Assembly: GCA_031459715.1 (NCBI GenBank)
Contig: JAVKIA010000018.1
Span: 1 to 48,162 of the forward strand
Direction: 5' to 3'
DNA: 48,162 nucleotides
Source: Armatimonadota bacterium
GTDB taxonomy: Bacteria > Sysuimicrobiota > Sysuimicrobiia > Sysuimicrobiales > Humicultoraceae
Part shown: positions 16,131 to 22,848 of the stretch, one piece after another
How the letters are laid out: the number at the start of each line of letters is the position of its first letter
How positions within the stretch are numbered: position 1 is the first letter of the stretch
Position numbers and translations under genes: made by a program
Notes under the pieces: generated by a model
Databases searched by the model: none
Seen by the model: only the letters and a program-made list of their open reading frames with translations
What the model was told of the DNA's origin: nothing

Positions 16131-17369
16131 ATGGCCATCGACCGGGCCAACCAGGAGGCGGTGGCGCGCATCCTGGAGGGCCAGCCCATCCTGACTGATG
16201 TCGCCCGGGCCGCCGACGTCATCTCGGGTATGGAGCAAAGCCTGATCCTGCACGCCGGTCCCCCCATCACCTGGGAGCGGATGTCCGGTCCGCTGCGAGG
16301 AGCAGTGATCGGCGGACTGTTGTATGAGGGGCTCGCCGGCGACGAGCGGGAGGCCGTGGAGCTGGCAGCGGCAGGAGAGGTGCGGTTTGCGCCGTGCCAT
16401 GCCCACGCTGCCGTGGGGCCCATGGCCGGGGTGACCACGGCCTCGATGCCTGTTTACGTCGTGGAGAACCGGCGCTTCGGCAACCGGGCCTACTCCACGC
16501 TAAACGAAGGCTACGGCAAGGTCCTGCGCTACGGGGCTTACAGCCGGCAGGTCCTGGACCGGCTGCGCTGGATCAATGAGGTGCTGGGACCGGCTGTCGG
16601 CGAGGCCCTGCGGGCGATGGGCGGCCTGGACATGAAGAGCCTGATCGCCCAGCAACTGACTATGGGAGACGAGGGGCACAACCGGAACCGTGCCGGATCC
16701 GCCCTCATGGCGCGGATGCTGGCGCCGGCGCTGGCCGAAACCGGCCTGGATCGCCGGGAGCTGGCCCGGGTGCTGCGCTACTTCGCGGAGACCGATCTGG
16801 CCGTGCTCAATCCGGTCATGGCCACCTGTAAGGCCCTGCTCGACCCGGCCCACGGCATCCCCGGGAGCACCGTGGTCACTGCCATGGCGCGCAACGGCAC
16901 CGACTTCGGCATCCGGGTCAGCGGGCTGGGTGACCGCTGGTTCACCGCGCCCGCCGAGATTCCGGTCGGCCTCTTCTTCCCCGGCTTCAGTCAGGAGGAC
17001 GCCAACCCCGACATCGGCGACTCCACCATCACGGAGACGGCCGGAATCGGGGCTTTCGCCATGGCCGCGGCCCCGGCCATCGTCCAGTTCGTGGGGGGCA
17101 CGCCAGAGATGGCCCTGGCCGCGACGCAGGAGATGTATGAGATCACGGTGGCGGAGAACCCGGCCTGGACCATTCCCGTCCTGGGCTTCCGGGGCACGCC
17201 CACCGGCATCGACATCCGCCGGGTGGTCAGGACCGGGATCACCCCGCGGGTGAACACCGGCATCGCCCACAAGGAGCCCGGGATCGGCCAGGTGGGGGCG
17301 GGACTGGTCCGCCCTCCCATGGCCTGCTTCGAAGCAGCCCTGGAAGCCGCGGCGCAGATGCGCACCTGA
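16131..17369 (+). CDS. DUF1116 protein (AllG/YlbE-like)
   Basis: This is a 412-residue DUF1116 protein with family blocks such as GAVIGGLLYEGLA, FAPCHAHAAVGPMAGVTTASMPVYVVEN, MGDEGHNRNRAGSALMARMLAPAL and PGSTVVTAMARNGTDFGIRVSGLGD. In E. coli the relative AllG (YlbE) is one of three subunits of oxamate carbamoyltransferase in purine-ring nitrogen recovery, together with AllF (FdrA) and AllH (from memory). Neither partner is seen here, so the substrate may differ. I chose ATG 16131, with AGGAGG 6 nt upstream, over an upstream GTG. It forms a two-gene unit with the cyclase 21 nt downstream, which suggests that the two act on one N-containing compound. Confidence 0.88.
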   Translation: MAIDRANQEAVARILEGQPILTDVARAADVISGMEQSLILHAGPPITWERMSGPLRGAVIGGLLYEGLAGDEREAVELAAAGEVRFAPCHAHAAVGPMAGVTTASMPVYVVENRRFGNRAYSTLNEGYGKVLRYGAYSRQVLDRLRWINEVLGPAVGEALRAMGGLDMKSLIAQQLTMGDEGHNRNRAGSALMARMLAPALAETGLDRRELARVLRYFAETDLAVLNPVMATCKALLDPAHGIPGSTVVTAMARNGTDFGIRVSGLGDRWFTAPAEIPVGLFFPGFSQEDANPDIGDSTITETAGIGAFAMAAAPAIVQFVGGTPEMALAATQEMYEITVAENPAWTIPVLGFRGTPTGIDIRRVVRTGITPRVNTGIAHKEPGIGQVGAGLVRPPMACFEAALEAAAQMRT

Positions 17370-17390
17370 CGTAAGGGGGGTGAAGACGAT

Positions 17391-18221
17391 ATGAACATGG
17401 TGGACCTGAGCAACGTGCGCGTCCTGGATCTCTCCCAGAACTTCAGTGTGGACTCGCCGCCGTTTGCCTACTACGACGGTCCGACGATCAAGTGGGTGAA
17501 GAAGCTGGCCTTTGAGGGGGTGAACGCGCAGCTCATCTCCTCCACCAACCACATCGCCACCCACCTGGACAGCCCGCTGCACTTCCACGATCCGGGTCCC
17601 GACGTCTCAGGGATCCCCATCACCCAGCTGGTCGGGCCCGCCTGCATCGTCGACCTGCAGCAGTTCGGTATCGGGGACTACGACATCTACGGACCGGAGC
17701 ACTTCGAGCGGTGGGAGAAGACCTACGGCATCACCATCGCCCGCGGCGACATCCTGGTGATCCACACCGGTTACCACGCCTACTACAATGAGGACTGGTC
17801 CCCGGCCACGCGGGAGCACCACCCCGACGCCGGGCCCAACCTGCCCCGTTCGTTCCTGAAGCACCCCGGCCCCCGGGCGGAGTTCTGCCAGTGGGTGCTG
17901 GACCGTGGCATCCGCTGGCTGGCCGTGGACGCCATCTCCACCGACCATCCGTTCAACACCAACGTGCGCCGCGCCCGTCCCGACCTGGTGCCGGAGGTGG
18001 AGGCCAAGATCGGCATGCCCCTGGACGAGGCCTTCCCCTGGCCTCGGGACTACCAGGCCACGCACACGCTCCTGTTCCCCAAGGGTGTCTACCACGTGGA
18101 GAACGTGGGCGGGGAGATCGACCGGGTACTCAACCAGCGGGTCTGGGTGGGCTGCTTCCCCTTCCGCTTCAAGGGCGGAGAAGCCGCCTTCAGCCGCTTC
18201 GTCGCCTTCGTGCAGGCGTAG
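17391..18221 (+). CDS. cyclase-family metal hydrolase
   Basis: This 276-residue cytosolic protein belongs to the cyclase (kynurenine-formamidase-like) superfamily, metal-dependent hydrolases that open or form amide or lactone bonds. The metal-site motif is NHIATHLDSPLHF (consensus HxGTHxDxPxH, with Ala replacing Gly). Other family traits are an N-terminal VLDLSQNFSVDSPPF and the central ARGDILVIHTGY. The tail is longer than in kynurenine formamidases of about 210 residues. It follows the DUF1116 gene by 21 nt after a GGGGGG-rich Shine-Dalgarno, so both are probably one operon. The substrate is unknown; an amide or cyclic imide would fit the neighbour. Confidence 0.88.
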   Translation: MNMVDLSNVRVLDLSQNFSVDSPPFAYYDGPTIKWVKKLAFEGVNAQLISSTNHIATHLDSPLHFHDPGPDVSGIPITQLVGPACIVDLQQFGIGDYDIYGPEHFERWEKTYGITIARGDILVIHTGYHAYYNEDWSPATREHHPDAGPNLPRSFLKHPGPRAEFCQWVLDRGIRWLAVDAISTDHPFNTNVRRARPDLVPEVEAKIGMPLDEAFPWPRDYQATHTLLFPKGVYHVENVGGEIDRVLNQRVWVGCFPFRFKGGEAAFSRFVAFVQA

Positions 18222-18236
18222 GGTCAGCCCCGGACC

Positions 18237-19490
18237 TTACCCTTCCACCGGGGCCGCGGCGCGTGCCTCCAGGGCGGGCAGCACCGCGGCCTCGATGTCG
18301 TCCAGGGTGGCCCGCACCCGCACCGCCGGCCGCAGGGTCTGCTGCACTGCCTCCTGGGTCTTCAGGCCCATGCCCGTCAGGTAGACCACAACCGTCTCGT
18401 CCGGCGCGAACCTCCCCGCGGCCGCCAGGCGGCGCAGCGCAGCCAGCGTTACGCCGCCGGCGGTCTCAGTGAAGATCCCCTCCTGCTCGGCCAGGGCGTG
18501 CACCGCAGCTACCGCTTCGGCGTCGCTGACCGCCACGGCCGCACCCCCGCTGCGGCGGATGGCCTCCAGGGCGTAGCGCCCGTCGGCGGGGATACCGATG
18601 GCCAGCGAGTGGGCCAGCGTCTGCGGCCGCACCGGGGTGACCACCTCCGCCCCGGACTCATAGGCGGCCACAATGGGGGCGCAGCCGGCGGCCTGCGCCC
18701 CGTGCACGCGCACCCGATGGGGGGGAACGACGCCAAGGGTGACCAGTTCGCGAAACGCCTTCTCGATCTTTAGGAGGAGGTTGCCGGAGGCCAGTGGGAC
18801 CACCACATGGTCCGGCAGCATCCAGCCCAGCTGCTCCGCCACCTCATAGCCCAGGGTTTTGGCCCCCTCGCTGTAGTACGGCCGCAGGTTGACGTTAACA
18901 AACCCCCAGGGGTACTCGTCGGCGACCTGGGCGCAGAGGCGGTTGACGTCGTCGTACGTCCCGTCCACCTCGACGATGGTGGCTCCGTGTACCGCGGAGA
19001 GGACCTGCTTGCCAGCCTCCAGGCCTCGGGGGACGAAGACGACCGCCCGCATCCCGGCCCGGGCCGCGTGAGCGGAAACGGAGTTGGCCAGGTTACCCGT
19101 GGAGGCGCAGGCGAGCACGGTGAAGCCGAAGCGGCGGGCCGCCGCCGCACCCAGCGTGACCACGCGGTCCTTGAAGGACCAGGTGGGGTTGCACCCGTCG
19201 TTCTTCAGGTAGAGGCGGCGCAACCCCAGGGCGGCCCCCAGGTTGCGGGCCGCAAGCAGCGGGGTCAGGCCTGCACCCAGGTCGGCCGCGGCGTCGTAGG
19301 GCAGCGGCAGGAGGTCGGCATAGCGCCACAGAGTGCGCGGCCCGCGCTCCACCCGCGCCCGAAAGGTGGCCGCATCAGGCAGAGCCCCTAGCTCCGCCTC
19401 CAGCGGACCCAGACACTCCTCGCAGACGTAGGCGGCGGCCAGCTCATAGGCCCGGCCGCAGACCCGGCAGCGCAGTCTCTCCGCGACCAT
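18237..19490 (-). CDS. threonine-synthase-like PLP enzyme (zinc-ribbon type), SAM-riboswitch controlled
   Basis: This is a PLP enzyme of about 417 residues in the threonine-synthase clade. It begins with a four-Cys zinc ribbon (Cys8, Cys11, Cys23, Cys26: CRVC…CEEC), then the fold-type II core with PLP Lys107 in NPTWSFKDRVV, the phosphate cradle region ASTGNLANS and FVNVNLRPYYSEGAKTLGYE. The long form resembles the second threonine synthase of actinobacteria. Canonical threonine synthase makes threonine from O-phosphohomoserine. Here a SAM riboswitch precedes the gene and a second, short threonine synthase lies 1.2 kb away. I therefore infer a possible role in homocysteine or methionine supply from the same substrate. 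ATG 19490 is preferred over an upstream start at 19538. Confidence 0.88.
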   Translation of the reverse strand: MVAERLRCRVCGRAYELAAAYVCEECLGPLEAELGALPDAATFRARVERGPRTLWRYADLLPLPYDAAADLGAGLTPLLAARNLGAALGLRRLYLKNDGCNPTWSFKDRVVTLGAAAARRFGFTVLACASTGNLANSVSAHAARAGMRAVVFVPRGLEAGKQVLSAVHGATIVEVDGTYDDVNRLCAQVADEYPWGFVNVNLRPYYSEGAKTLGYEVAEQLGWMLPDHVVVPLASGNLLLKIEKAFRELVTLGVVPPHRVRVHGAQAAGCAPIVAAYESGAEVVTPVRPQTLAHSLAIGIPADGRYALEAIRRSGGAAVAVSDAEAVAAVHALAEQEGIFTETAGGVTLAALRRLAAAGRFAPDETVVVYLTGMGLKTQEAVQQTLRPAVRVRATLDDIEAAVLPALEARAAAPVEG

Positions 19491-19512
19491 CTCCCCCTGC
19501 CCTCCGCTCCCT

Positions 19513-19553
19513 GCAGAAATAGAAGCGCCCGCCTCCACATCAGGAGCACGGGC
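19513..19553 (-). terminator. riboswitch-controlled terminator (expression platform)
   Basis: On the minus strand GCCCG..CTCC…GGAG..CGGGC (19553–19527) forms a hairpin followed by CTTCTATTTCT. Its 5' arm CCGTGC (19551–19546) can pair with GCACGG (19583–19578), a 6-bp antiterminator. The two pairings exclude each other, as expected for transcriptional control. Confidence 0.65.
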
Positions 19554-19600
19554 CTTTAACGCAGACAGAAGTTGCCGCCGTGCAGGTTAACCTGCCGGGG

Positions 19601-19687
19601 CCGCATCCCCGCTGGACGCGGGAGGCACCTTGGCTGTCTGTCCCAGGTTGCCGGGTCCGCCGATGCAGCAGACCGCTCCCGATGCGG
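19601..19687 (-). promoter_or_regulatory. SAM riboswitch aptamer (S-box / SAM-I–IV clan)
   Basis: Minus-strand RNA 19687–19601 carries the two core blocks of the S-box, CCCGGCAACC (19655–19646) and CCAAGGTGC (AAGGTGC at 19631–19625). Helices fit the four-way junction: P1 CCGCATC/GATGCGG (19687–19681 with 19607–19601); P2 CGGTCTGC/GCGGACCCG; a short P3 (TGG/CCA); P4 CCCGC/GCGGG (19622–19608). The usual kink-turn in P2 is not obvious, so it may be a SAM-I/IV variant. It lies about 110 nt before the threonine-synthase-like gene, with an antiterminator and a terminator between. SAM binding would be expected to stop transcription. Confidence 0.72.
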
Positions 19688-19690
19688 GCC

Positions 19691-19721
19691 TATCTTCACA
19701 CATCGGAACCGGAACCGTCAA
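19691..19721 (-). promoter_or_regulatory. possible promoter of the SAM riboswitch transcript
   Basis: TTGACG (19721–19716) and GAAGAT (19697–19692), spacer 18, on the minus strand. The -10 almost abuts P1 of the aptamer, so transcription would begin inside P1; another promoter is possible. Confidence 0.35.
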
Positions 19722-19846
19722 GCCCTGCGAGGCATGACCACAGGGCAGCACAGAGGTGCGCACGTGCAGGCAGGGGAAGGGGCGCGGATGGCCAATATAA
19801 GGGGCTAAATCTCAGAACGCTTCCCACAGACAAGGAGGGAACGGGC

Positions 19847-20680
19847 ATGTGTGGACCCCTGGTCATGGACGCGGTACATGCTGAGCTCAGCCGGAGGGGT
19901 TTCCTGCGGCTAGCTGGCGCGGCAGCCGTCACCGCCGCCGGCGCGCAACTGCTGGGAGCGACCCAGGCCCTGGCCGCCCCCGCCACCCCGCGCTTCCGGC
20001 GGGTGGTGGACCTCACACACACGCTGAAGCCGACCTTTCCCTCGTTCTTCGGCCGGCCGGTCTTCAAGTCCGACGTGGCCGTCACGGTAAAGAAAGACGG
20101 CTTTTATGCTATGAACATCTCCTACTTCGAGCACATCGGTACCCACATGGATGCCCCGGCCCACTTCGGCGATGGAGCGCCCACGGTGGAGCGGCTGGGC
20201 CCCGGGGTCCTCATTGCTCCGGTGGCGGTGATCCACGTGCACGAGCGAGCGGCGCGGGATCCCGACACCCGCGCCACCGCCGACGACATCCGCGCCTGGG
20301 AGCGCCGCTACGGCCGGCTGCCCCGGGGCGCGGCGGTGTTTATGCACAGCGGCTGGGAGTCGCGCGTCGGTAGCTCCCAGGCCTTCCGCAATCCCGACGC
20401 CTCAGGGACCATGCACTTCCCCGGCTTCCACCCCAACGCCGTGGAGTTTCTGCTGGCGGAGCGCGACGCGGTGGGGATCGGCGTAGACACCCTCAGCCTG
20501 GACTTCGGCGCCTCCAAAGACTTCAAGACCCACGTGACCTGGCTGCCGGCCGGCCGCTGGGGGCTGGAGAACCTGGCGAACCTGGCCAGGATTCCTCCAA
20601 GCGGCGCATGGGTCTTCGTGGGCGCACCAAAGGTCGCCGGCGGATCGGGAGGCCCCTGTCGCGTCTTCGCCATGTGGTAG
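19847..20680 (+). CDS. Tat-exported cyclase-family hydrolase
   Basis: This is a 277-residue protein. A twin-arginine signal is clear (SRRGFLRLAGAAAVTAAGAQ, cleavage near ALAAP about residue 46), so the protein is exported folded, probably with its metal. The mature part is a cyclase-superfamily hydrolase with VVDLTHTLKPTFP and the intact metal motif HIGTHMDAPAHF. It is related to the cytosolic cyclase at 17391–18221, but the GT in the motif is conserved here. ATG 19847 has AAGGAGG 8 nt upstream. A TATAAG at 19796–19801 may be its -10, without a clear -35. The substrate is unknown; an exported form suggests a diffusible cyclic amide or ester outside the membrane. Confidence 0.88.
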   Translation: MCGPLVMDAVHAELSRRGFLRLAGAAAVTAAGAQLLGATQALAAPATPRFRRVVDLTHTLKPTFPSFFGRPVFKSDVAVTVKKDGFYAMNISYFEHIGTHMDAPAHFGDGAPTVERLGPGVLIAPVAVIHVHERAARDPDTRATADDIRAWERRYGRLPRGAAVFMHSGWESRVGSSQAFRNPDASGTMHFPGFHPNAVEFLLAERDAVGIGVDTLSLDFGASKDFKTHVTWLPAGRWGLENLANLARIPPSGAWVFVGAPKVAGGSGGPCRVFAMW

Positions 20681-20732
20681 CGGGGCGGCGCGGGGATCTG
20701 CGATGCGCCCGGTCAGCACAGCAGCCGGGGGC

Positions 20733-21818
20733 TCACCCCAGCAGTGACAGGACGGCGCGGCCGACCGCCTCCTCCGTAGGGGGCACCGGCGGGGGGAGCG
20801 CCGCGGCACGGGGCAGGGCCTGGGGGTCCTTCAGGCCGTGCCCGGTGAGGACGCAGACGACGATCCCACCGCGGGGCGGCTCGGCCTCAGCCAGCTCAAG
20901 CAGCCCGGCCACCGCGGCCGCCGAGGCGGGTTCCACCAAGACGCCCTCCTCGACAGCGAGCCGCTCCTGGGCTGCCAGGATGGCCTCATCGGTCACCTTG
21001 ATGAATCGCCCGCGGGACTCACTGGCCGCGGCCACCGCGCCCTGCCAGCTGGCCGGATTGCCGATGCGAATGGCGCTGGCCACAGTCTGAGGGCACTCCA
21101 CCGGACGGCCGTCTACCAGCGGCGCCGCCCCCGCGGCCTGCACTCCCACCATGCGGGGAGGCGCGGCAATGCGGCCTGCGGCCTGGTACTCCAGGAAACC
21201 CCGCCAGTAGGCGGTGATGTTACCTGCGTTACCCACCGGCAGGACCAGCAGGTCCGGGGCCGACCCGAGGACGTCGCAGATCTCAAAGGCCGCCGTCTTC
21301 TGCCCGGCGATGCGGTGCGGGTTCACCGAGTTCACCAGCGCCAGCTCCAGCCGTGCGCTGACCTCCCGCGTCACCGCCAGGGCCACGTCGAATCCTCCCT
21401 CGACCGTGACCAGCCGCGCTCCGTGGGCGAAGGCCTGCGCCAGCTTGCCCGCCGCCACCCCCGCGGCCGGCAGGACGATCAGGCAGGGGAGCCCTGCACG
21501 TGCGGCGTAGGCCGCCGCCGAGGCCGCGGTGTTGCCGGTGGAAGCGCAGATCACGGCGCGGCTGCCCGCCTCCAGCGCCTTGGAGACCGCCACCGTCATT
21601 CCCCGGTCCTTGAACGACCCGCTGGGGTTCGTGCTCTCCAGCTTGAAGAGCAGATGCACCCCTAGCCGCGGCCCCAGCCGGGCCGACTCCACTAGCGGCG
21701 TGTTCCCCTCCAGCAGAGTGATCACCGGGGTCTGCGAGGTCACCGGGAGGAAGGGACGGTAGCGCTCGATCACACCCGGCCAGGCATGAGTGTCCACTCG
21801 GCGGTGTAGCAAAGACAT
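20733..21818 (-). CDS. thrC: threonine synthase (short type)
   Basis: This 361-residue PLP enzyme converts O-phosphohomoserine to threonine. It has the short-type opening VIERYRPFLPVTSQTPVITLLEGNTPLV, then Lys70 in ESTNPSGSFKDRGM (Schiff base), ASTGNTAASAAAYAARAGL, the phosphate-site VNSVNPHRIAGQKT and LPVGNAGNITAYWRGF. This is the common threonine synthase of Gram-positive and many other bacteria, without the zinc ribbon of the neighbouring paralogue. It follows the transposase-derived gene by 34 nt on the same strand, so it may be co-transcribed from the σB-like promoter at 22700. ATG 21818 lacks a strong Shine-Dalgarno. Confidence 0.93.
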   Translation of the reverse strand: MSLLHRRVDTHAWPGVIERYRPFLPVTSQTPVITLLEGNTPLVESARLGPRLGVHLLFKLESTNPSGSFKDRGMTVAVSKALEAGSRAVICASTGNTAASAAAYAARAGLPCLIVLPAAGVAAGKLAQAFAHGARLVTVEGGFDVALAVTREVSARLELALVNSVNPHRIAGQKTAAFEICDVLGSAPDLLVLPVGNAGNITAYWRGFLEYQAAGRIAAPPRMVGVQAAGAAPLVDGRPVECPQTVASAIRIGNPASWQGAVAAASESRGRFIKVTDEAILAAQERLAVEEGVLVEPASAAAVAGLLELAEAEPPRGGIVVCVLTGHGLKDPQALPRAAALPPPVPPTEEAVGRAVLSLLG

Positions 21819-21853
21819 CCCGGCAGGATGTTCACCCGCCGCCTGCTCAAATC

Positions 21854-22654
21854 CTACACCGTCGCCCCTACGGGGCTCCTCCCGGGCTCCGGGACATCGG
21901 CTGGGGTAGCGCCGGACCAGACCGGATCCGGTACAGGCGCCCCCTCGGGCGCAGGCGCACTCACCGTGCGGTAGAAGACCAGCGCCCCTCGCTCCCCAGC
22001 CGCATCGCCGGCTCCATCCAGGGTGGGGCGGCCAAGAGTCCCCGCCCGCAGCGCCTGAAGGTAGGTCTTGCGCACCGCGATGGCCGTGCGCACCTTCTTC
22101 CAGAGGCGACGGGGGAAACGGTAGAACGCCAGGTGCGCCGCCAGTTCCGCCTCCAGCCCCTCCACCACCCTGTGGTCCCGATGCCGCCAGCGCAACCGCC
22201 AGGCGCGAAAGCGCGCGACCGCGGTCTCCAGGTCGGGCGCGGTGAAGATGCGCCGTACCTCGGCCAGCCACGCGGGACGCGCGCCCTCGGTCTGCCGGGC
22301 CCAGGCCAGCAGCCGGTGGGTCACGCTCACCTGGATGTAGGTGCGTGGGTAGGTCTTCCTGAGAGCCCTGCACATGGTGGGCTGCCCAGACGCGCAGACA
22401 AGCAGCGGGCGATCCGCCATCACCGCCGCCAGGCGGGCGAGGAAGGCGCGCCACGCCTCTTCCTTCTCCTCTTCGGCCACCTCCACCGCCAGGAAGCGGC
22501 GCGTCCCGGCGGCGCTGAGGCCGAGAGCGGCCAGGACGACCCCCTGCGACGCAGGGGGAGGTGCCGGGAAGCTGTCCAGGAGCACAAAGGGTGCGGCCAC
22601 CCGCACCGGCGTCTCGCCACAGCCGTCCACCACCCTGTCCACCAGCGTCCGCAT
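21854..22654 (-). CDS. IS256/mutator-type transposase-derived protein, catalytic residues lost
   Basis: This is a protein of about 266 residues with the layout of the IS256 (mutator) transposase core: FVLLDSFPAP (first Asp, like LDGTY), GVVLAALGLSAAGTRRFLAVEVAEEEKEEAWRAFL, LVCASGQPTMCRALRKTYP, EVRRIFTAPDLETA and YRFPRRLWKKVRT. The second Asp (VISDAHEGL in active enzymes) aligns with Ser in VCASGQ. The terminal STNPLER motif is VRTAIAVRK, so Glu is missing. The N-terminal DNA-binding third is absent, and the C-terminus is a Pro/Gly-rich tail. No terminal inverted repeats were recognised. The frame is intact and a conserved promoter precedes it, so it may be domesticated. ATG 22654 is chosen for GGGGGGAG upstream. 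Confidence 0.7.
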   Translation of the reverse strand: MRTLVDRVVDGCGETPVRVAAPFVLLDSFPAPPPASQGVVLAALGLSAAGTRRFLAVEVAEEEKEEAWRAFLARLAAVMADRPLLVCASGQPTMCRALRKTYPRTYIQVSVTHRLLAWARQTEGARPAWLAEVRRIFTAPDLETAVARFRAWRLRWRHRDHRVVEGLEAELAAHLAFYRFPRRLWKKVRTAIAVRKTYLQALRAGTLGRPTLDGAGDAAGERGALVFYRTVSAPAPEGAPVPDPVWSGATPADVPEPGRSPVGATV

Positions 22655-22699
22655 GGAGAGGCTCCCCCCTGGCATCGGCCCGTCAACTCTTGCACGGGT

Positions 22700-22726
22700 T
22701 ATGCCCGGTCCGCCCCATTCTTAGAC
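22700..22726 (-). promoter_or_regulatory. GTCTA-N15-GGGCATA promoter of the transposase-derived gene
   Basis: TTCGTCTAAGA (GTCTA at 22726–22722) and GGGCATA (22706–22700) on the minus strand, spacer 15. The predicted start is about 40 nt before ATG 22654. The -35 block is identical to that at 15483–15487. Confidence 0.6.
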
Positions 22727-22793
22727 GAAGATTGCCGCGGATTTTCGCGGGGCAGCCGCAGGGAATGCTGCACCCAACCTTCCCGGATCCTCC

Positions 22794-22816
22794 GGGCAGG
22801 CCAGGTGGGCCTGCCC
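22794..22816 (-). terminator. hairpin after the acyl-CoA dehydratase gene
   Basis: GGGCAGGCC and GGCCTGCCC form a perfect 9-bp stem with a 5-nt loop, 33 nt after the stop codon of the dehydratase-like gene. There is no T-tract. Confidence 0.4.
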
Positions 22817-22848
22817 ACATGGGATGCGCACGGCGAGGTCGGGTGGAA

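Noticed and set aside
19582-19595. Perfect 14-bp palindrome GCAGGTTAACCTGC as a repressor operator
   Set aside because: It lies within the transcribed riboswitch platform, where a DNA operator is unneeded. Not excluded, but unsupported.
19513-19700. T-box leader upstream of the zinc-ribbon threonine-synthase-like gene
   Set aside because: The length and terminator would fit, but the needed TGGN T-box bulge is absent. The CCCGGCAACC and CCAAGGTGC blocks fit a SAM riboswitch.
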